Source of the DNA: Kangiella sp.
GTDB lineage: Bacteria; Pseudomonadota; Gammaproteobacteria; Enterobacterales; Kangiellaceae
NCBI GenBank assembly: GCA_026195755.1
Contig: JAPHRL010000169.1
Span: 1-9,087, forward strand
Length of the DNA: 9,087 nucleotides
Reading direction: 5' to 3'
This document shows, one piece after another, positions 6,177 to 9,087 of the stretch; the stretch's first letter is position 1; every line of letters begins with the position of its first letter. A model generated the notes under the pieces. It worked only from the letters and a program-made list of their open reading frames with translations, was not told where the DNA came from and ran no database searches. The position numbers and the translations under genes are program-made.

Positions 6177-7223
6177 TCAAGGACGTGAAAATTTAAAGTG
6201 CGGGTTCTCTTTCCAAACAACCTTGGTGTCAGCAGATAAATTGGCAATTGCATCAGCAATCACTTCTGAGAGTGCTACCAGGTTCGGTACATCAATAATT
6301 TCCGCCTCATCATGAACCTGATGGTAATGATCCTGACCGCGCCATACCGAAATTGCATGCATTGGAATCCCGGTAATATCAGCCTGCTGGCCATGCTTAA
6401 AAACCTGTTCCGCTTTTTGCTGGGTGAGATCCATTAGAGCAAAAGGCGCATTGTCGGAACGCATGAATAACCCCATCTGCGCAAAAGGGTCCGCATCGAG
6501 CGACCATCCGGCTTTGGAAAAATCATCCTGTAATAGCGCGAACAAATTGGAATATTGATTACCGGTCATCCAGGCGCTGTTTGGATGTTCTTCGACCGGG
6601 GTTCCCACCAACTCAAACATGATACCCGTCTCAACTTTATTTAATGGCACCAGTGGATTTTCGGCGAAATGCTTTGAACCTAATAGACCCATTTCTTCAG
6701 CATCCCAGGCGGCGATAATAATATTGAAAGGCAAGCTTTCTTTTTGAGCCAACAGTTCGGCAATCACCAAACTGGCCACCACACCACTGGCGTCATCATC
6801 GGCACCATTAAACGTAATATCGCCTTTCAGCGCCGGGTTTTGACCAACGTGATCGTAATGCGCACCGACCATGATGTACTTATCATTGTCGCATCGGCAA
6901 TCAATGTAGCCGATGTAATTAACCGCGTCGATTGAATTTCCTTTATGTTCAAAAGAAAACTCCTGACGGTAAGAATCGGTTTCTGGCAGCGGCTTTAGCC
7001 CAATAGCTTTAAAGCGCTGCTCAAGCCATGCATGAACCTGTTTCATTTCAAGAGTGCCCGTTTTGCGACCTTTCAGCTCATCGCTGGCTAGAAAATTGAT
7101 CCATTGTTGAGCATGCTCCACTCCAGCTTCTTTGGCAGACTGCGGAACATTGTTGGCGCTAGCTGTGTTTGATAAGGCTAAGCCTAACAATACAGCAAGG
7201 CTGGAGACTAAAACTGATTTCAT
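6177..7223 (-). CDS. Secreted M28-family zinc metallopeptidase (aminopeptidase type)
   Basis: This is a 348-residue exported protein. The signal peptide is MKSVLVSSLAVLLGLALSNTASA with predicted cleavage after Ala23. The M28 motifs are in order: GAHYDHVG (His122 zinc ligand, Asp124), NGADDDASG (bridging Asp143), WDAEEMGLLGS (general base Glu176, ligand Glu177), then IMFELVG where a ligand Asp is usual but Glu204 stands, and DHYHQVHDE (His301 as the likely last ligand). The family removes N-terminal residues from peptides, and some relatives act as carboxypeptidases or glutaminyl cyclases; specificity is not readable here. A CRC pair (109-111) could form a disulfide or be oxidised in the periplasm. 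The ATG overlaps the kmo stop as ATGA, with AAGGA about nine bases upstream inside kmo, so it is last in the kynU-kmo operon and probably translationally coupled. A role in feeding tryptophan-containing peptides to the pathway is speculation. Confidence 0.9.
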   Translation of the reverse strand: MKSVLVSSLAVLLGLALSNTASANNVPQSAKEAGVEHAQQWINFLASDELKGRKTGTLEMKQVHAWLEQRFKAIGLKPLPETDSYRQEFSFEHKGNSIDAVNYIGYIDCRCDNDKYIMVGAHYDHVGQNPALKGDITFNGADDDASGVVASLVIAELLAQKESLPFNIIIAAWDAEEMGLLGSKHFAENPLVPLNKVETGIMFELVGTPVEEHPNSAWMTGNQYSNLFALLQDDFSKAGWSLDADPFAQMGLFMRSDNAPFALMDLTQQKAEQVFKHGQQADITGIPMHAISVWRGQDHYHQVHDEAEIIDVPNLVALSEVIADAIANLSADTKVVWKENPHFKFSRP

Positions 7224-8599
7224 TGTAGGTAATCCTTCGGTAATACGGATAACTGGTCTTGAACCAATTGAGTAGAAAGTGTCCAGTCTACCTGATCCGG
7301 GCTCTCAATATCCTTAGCAAGTTGTTGCAAAATGTTAGCCTGGACTGCACCACGACTTTGCGCCTGGGCATAAGGTATGTGGTGGAACATGACCATCGAG
7401 TAGCGTGGAATAAATTGTTCCGGGAAGCGCTTCTCTAATTCAAAAGCGATGGATTTCTTGAGGTGGAATTTGGGGTCACGCACCGAATCACGCATCTCAA
7501 TATAATTATCCAGTGCCATATCGGCAATCGCATTGGCATTATCGCGACGTGCTTCATTAAAAGCTGGGAAAACTTTTTCCCAGTCATCGTCAAACTGATT
7601 TAATAAAGTGTTCAACTCAGCACAATCTTCAAAACCACAGTTCATGCCCTGTCCGTGGAAGGGCACGATGGCATGCGCCGCATCACCAAAAATCATGGTG
7701 TTACCTTGGAACCATTTTTCACTACGTACTGTACCCAGAACGCCTGTAGGATTATCAAAAAACAGATCCGTCAGGTTGGGCATTAAGTCATAAGCATCTT
7801 TGAAATATTTCTTGAAGAAGCTATCGACTTTTTCAGGCGTATTCAGATTGGCAAAACTGGCTTCGCCATTCTCTGTTGGCATAAACAGCGTGACAGTGAA
7901 GGAACCATCAAGGTTAGGCAGCGCAATCACCATGTAACCGCCACGTGGCCAGATATGCAGGGCTTCTTTTTCAAGCTGGAAGTTGCCAGCTTGATCGGCA
8001 GGAATGGTTAACTCTTTATAGTTATGTTCAAGCAACTCGGAACTGAACTGACCGACCTTGGCTGCTTCCATAAATTGGCGTACCGGAGAACCAGCCCCAT
8101 CGGTGGCCAGCAAAATGTCATAGTTTAAAGTTTGCTGTTGGCCGGTCATTGCATCTTCAAGGGTAAAAGTCTGCTTGTCGAAATCAATGTCGACTAAAGG
8201 GTGCTTGAAGTGGAAAGTGACATTACCGGTGGCTTCTGCTTCGTCGCGTAACAAGCTGACTAAGCCGGCACGGGACACCGAATAAATCACTTCTTCCGGA
8301 CGCTGCCCATAAGCCTGGAATTGCAGTTCGCCTGCTTCGTCATGGAGCATGCGACCTTTCATGGGGATCAGCAATTTCTCAACCTGCTCCATGATGCTAA
8401 CTTGCTGCAAAGGACGTATACCACGATTAGCCAGCGCCAAATTGATTGAGCGGCCGGCCGGAATATCTTCCAGACGAATGTCCGGCAGTTTTTCATAAAC
8501 ATCAACTTTATAACCACGCAAGCCTAAATAGATGCTGGCCAGCGAACCAACCAGCCCTGCGCCTATGAGCGTGATGTGTTTATCTTGAGTTACTGACAT
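7220..8599 (-). CDS. kmo: Kynurenine 3-monooxygenase (FAD, NADPH)
   Basis: This is a class A flavoprotein hydroxylase converting L-kynurenine to 3-hydroxykynurenine with NADPH and O2. It has 459 residues, normal for the bacterial enzyme. The N-terminal Rossmann motif is LIGAGLVGSLASIYLGLRGY (GxGxxG at 13-18). GRSINLALANRG (49-60) is typical of KMO. Arg83 and Tyr97 (KGRMLH and QAYGQ) fit the residues that hold the substrate carboxylate in yeast and Pseudomonas enzymes. LATDGAGS (164-171) is the DG fingerprint and GDAAHAIVPFHGQGMN (305-320) the second FAD motif. FHHIPYAQAQSRG (405-417) near the end is conserved in the family and closes the active site. No C-terminal membrane anchor like that of the eukaryotic enzyme is present. 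It starts 7 nt after kynU with GTGAGG as ribosome site inside the kynU end, and overlaps the M28 gene by 4 nt. Confidence 0.95.
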   Translation of the reverse strand: MSVTQDKHITLIGAGLVGSLASIYLGLRGYKVDVYEKLPDIRLEDIPAGRSINLALANRGIRPLQQVSIMEQVEKLLIPMKGRMLHDEAGELQFQAYGQRPEEVIYSVSRAGLVSLLRDEAEATGNVTFHFKHPLVDIDFDKQTFTLEDAMTGQQQTLNYDILLATDGAGSPVRQFMEAAKVGQFSSELLEHNYKELTIPADQAGNFQLEKEALHIWPRGGYMVIALPNLDGSFTVTLFMPTENGEASFANLNTPEKVDSFFKKYFKDAYDLMPNLTDLFFDNPTGVLGTVRSEKWFQGNTMIFGDAAHAIVPFHGQGMNCGFEDCAELNTLLNQFDDDWEKVFPAFNEARRDNANAIADMALDNYIEMRDSVRDPKFHLKKSIAFELEKRFPEQFIPRYSMVMFHHIPYAQAQSRGAVQANILQQLAKDIESPDQVDWTLSTQLVQDQLSVLPKDYLQ

Positions 8600-8606
8600 G
8601 TCAACC

Positions 8607-9087
8607 TCACTGCAAACTATCTTTTAAGATAGCGACGAATTGGTACGCATCTTCGAAAGAGTTATATAAAGGCACTGGCGCTACGCGAATGACATTCGGA
8701 TGACGGAAATCGCAAGTAACGCCGGCCGCTTCGATACGATCAAATACGGTTTTGCCATCAAGGCCGTGCAAGTTAACGGTTAAGGATAACTGGCAACCGG
8801 AAGCATTTTCATCGGCAGGAGTTAAAATATTAATCTCCTCTGCCAGTTGCTGTTCTAATAAGTCTCGCAGATAACGAGTCAGTTTTACTGACTTTTCGCG
8901 CAGGGCGTGAATGCCGCCAGCTTCTTTGACTGTGTCTAATGACGCGCGAATGGCAGCTAAAGACAGAATAGGCGGGTTGGATACTTGCCACGCTTCTGCG
9001 CTCTGCATTGGCACAAACCGATTTTCCATTCTAAAACGCGACTCTTTGTCGTGTCCCCACCAGCCAGCAAATCGTGGAAGCTCTAAA
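8607..9087 (-). CDS. kynU: Kynureninase, C-terminal part (5' end beyond the window)
   Basis: This is a PLP-dependent hydrolase that splits kynurenine or 3-hydroxykynurenine into (3-hydroxy)anthranilate and alanine. Only the last 159 residues are seen. The frame stays open to the window edge and reads LPRFAGWWGHDKESRFRMEN in bases 9018-9083 and on into RFVPM, the hallmark kynureninase segment following the PLP domain; the ATG at 9027-9029 is therefore internal. Further marks are GWQ-like AWQVSNPPILSLAAI, the C-terminal small domain with LREKSVKLTRYL, and GVTCDFRHPNVIRVAPVPLYNSFEDAYQF, which carries the conserved CDxRxPxVIRVAPxPLYN pattern. The PLP-binding lysine lies upstream, outside the window. 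It precedes kmo by 7 nt, so it is translated from the same message. Together they define the kynurenine branch of tryptophan catabolism; the operon promoter is not in view. Confidence 0.95.
   Translation of the reverse strand, partial: LELPRFAGWWGHDKESRFRMENRFVPMQSAEAWQVSNPPILSLAAIRASLDTVKEAGGIHALREKSVKLTRYLRDLLEQQLAEEINILTPADENASGCQLSLTVNLHGLDGKTVFDRIEAAGVTCDFRHPNVIRVAPVPLYNSFEDAYQFVAILKDSLQ

Overview
The window looks like a piece of a gammaproteobacterial chromosome. The evidence is a PBP1b-type peptidoglycan synthase with a UB2H-like N-terminal region, a ThpR-type RNA ligase, a HIT protein of the proteobacterial QLHxHH type, and a bacterial kynurenine-pathway operon. A marine, Kangiella-like relative is my guess from the general look of the proteins, not something I could test. 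Most of the window is ordinary chromosomal content. The exception is the first 2.6 kb.

Bases 1-2616 (+ strand) hold an apparent split borosin RiPP locus. It starts with the 3' part of a tetrapyrrole-methylase-fold peptide backbone alpha-N-methyltransferase (SonM/OphMA family, cut by the window edge). After 34 nt and a strong Shine-Dalgarno comes an 82-residue precursor peptide with a helical leader, a short hydrophobic core candidate and an acidic tail. A membrane-bound TPR-GGDEF diguanylate cyclase follows, and its reading frame begins inside the precursor gene in another frame. The three appear to be one transcription unit that makes a backbone-methylated peptide and is genetically tied to cyclic-di-GMP signalling. 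Spot counts suggest this block is more AT-rich than the rest.

Bases 2617-5604 hold thpR (- strand), convergent with the GGDEF gene, and mrcB (+ strand, PBP1b), divergent from thpR. Their start regions are separated by about 60-90 bp with overlapping, oppositely facing -10 candidates. A HIT-domain protein follows mrcB at 5658-6086.

Bases 6087-6176 are a convergent intergenic region with a strong hairpin at 6111-6142, probably a bidirectional terminator or a REP-like palindrome.

Bases 6177-9087 (- strand) read right to left as kynU (5' part outside the window), kmo and a secreted M28 metallopeptidase. The gaps are 7 nt and a 4-nt ATGA overlap, so this is a tight operon. KMO and kynureninase together convert kynurenine through 3-hydroxykynurenine to 3-hydroxyanthranilate and alanine. 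The peptidase might supply amino acids or peptides, but that link is only inferred from gene order.

No gene-free stretch exceeds 300 bases. I saw no tRNA, rRNA, CRISPR array, insertion sequence or attachment site.
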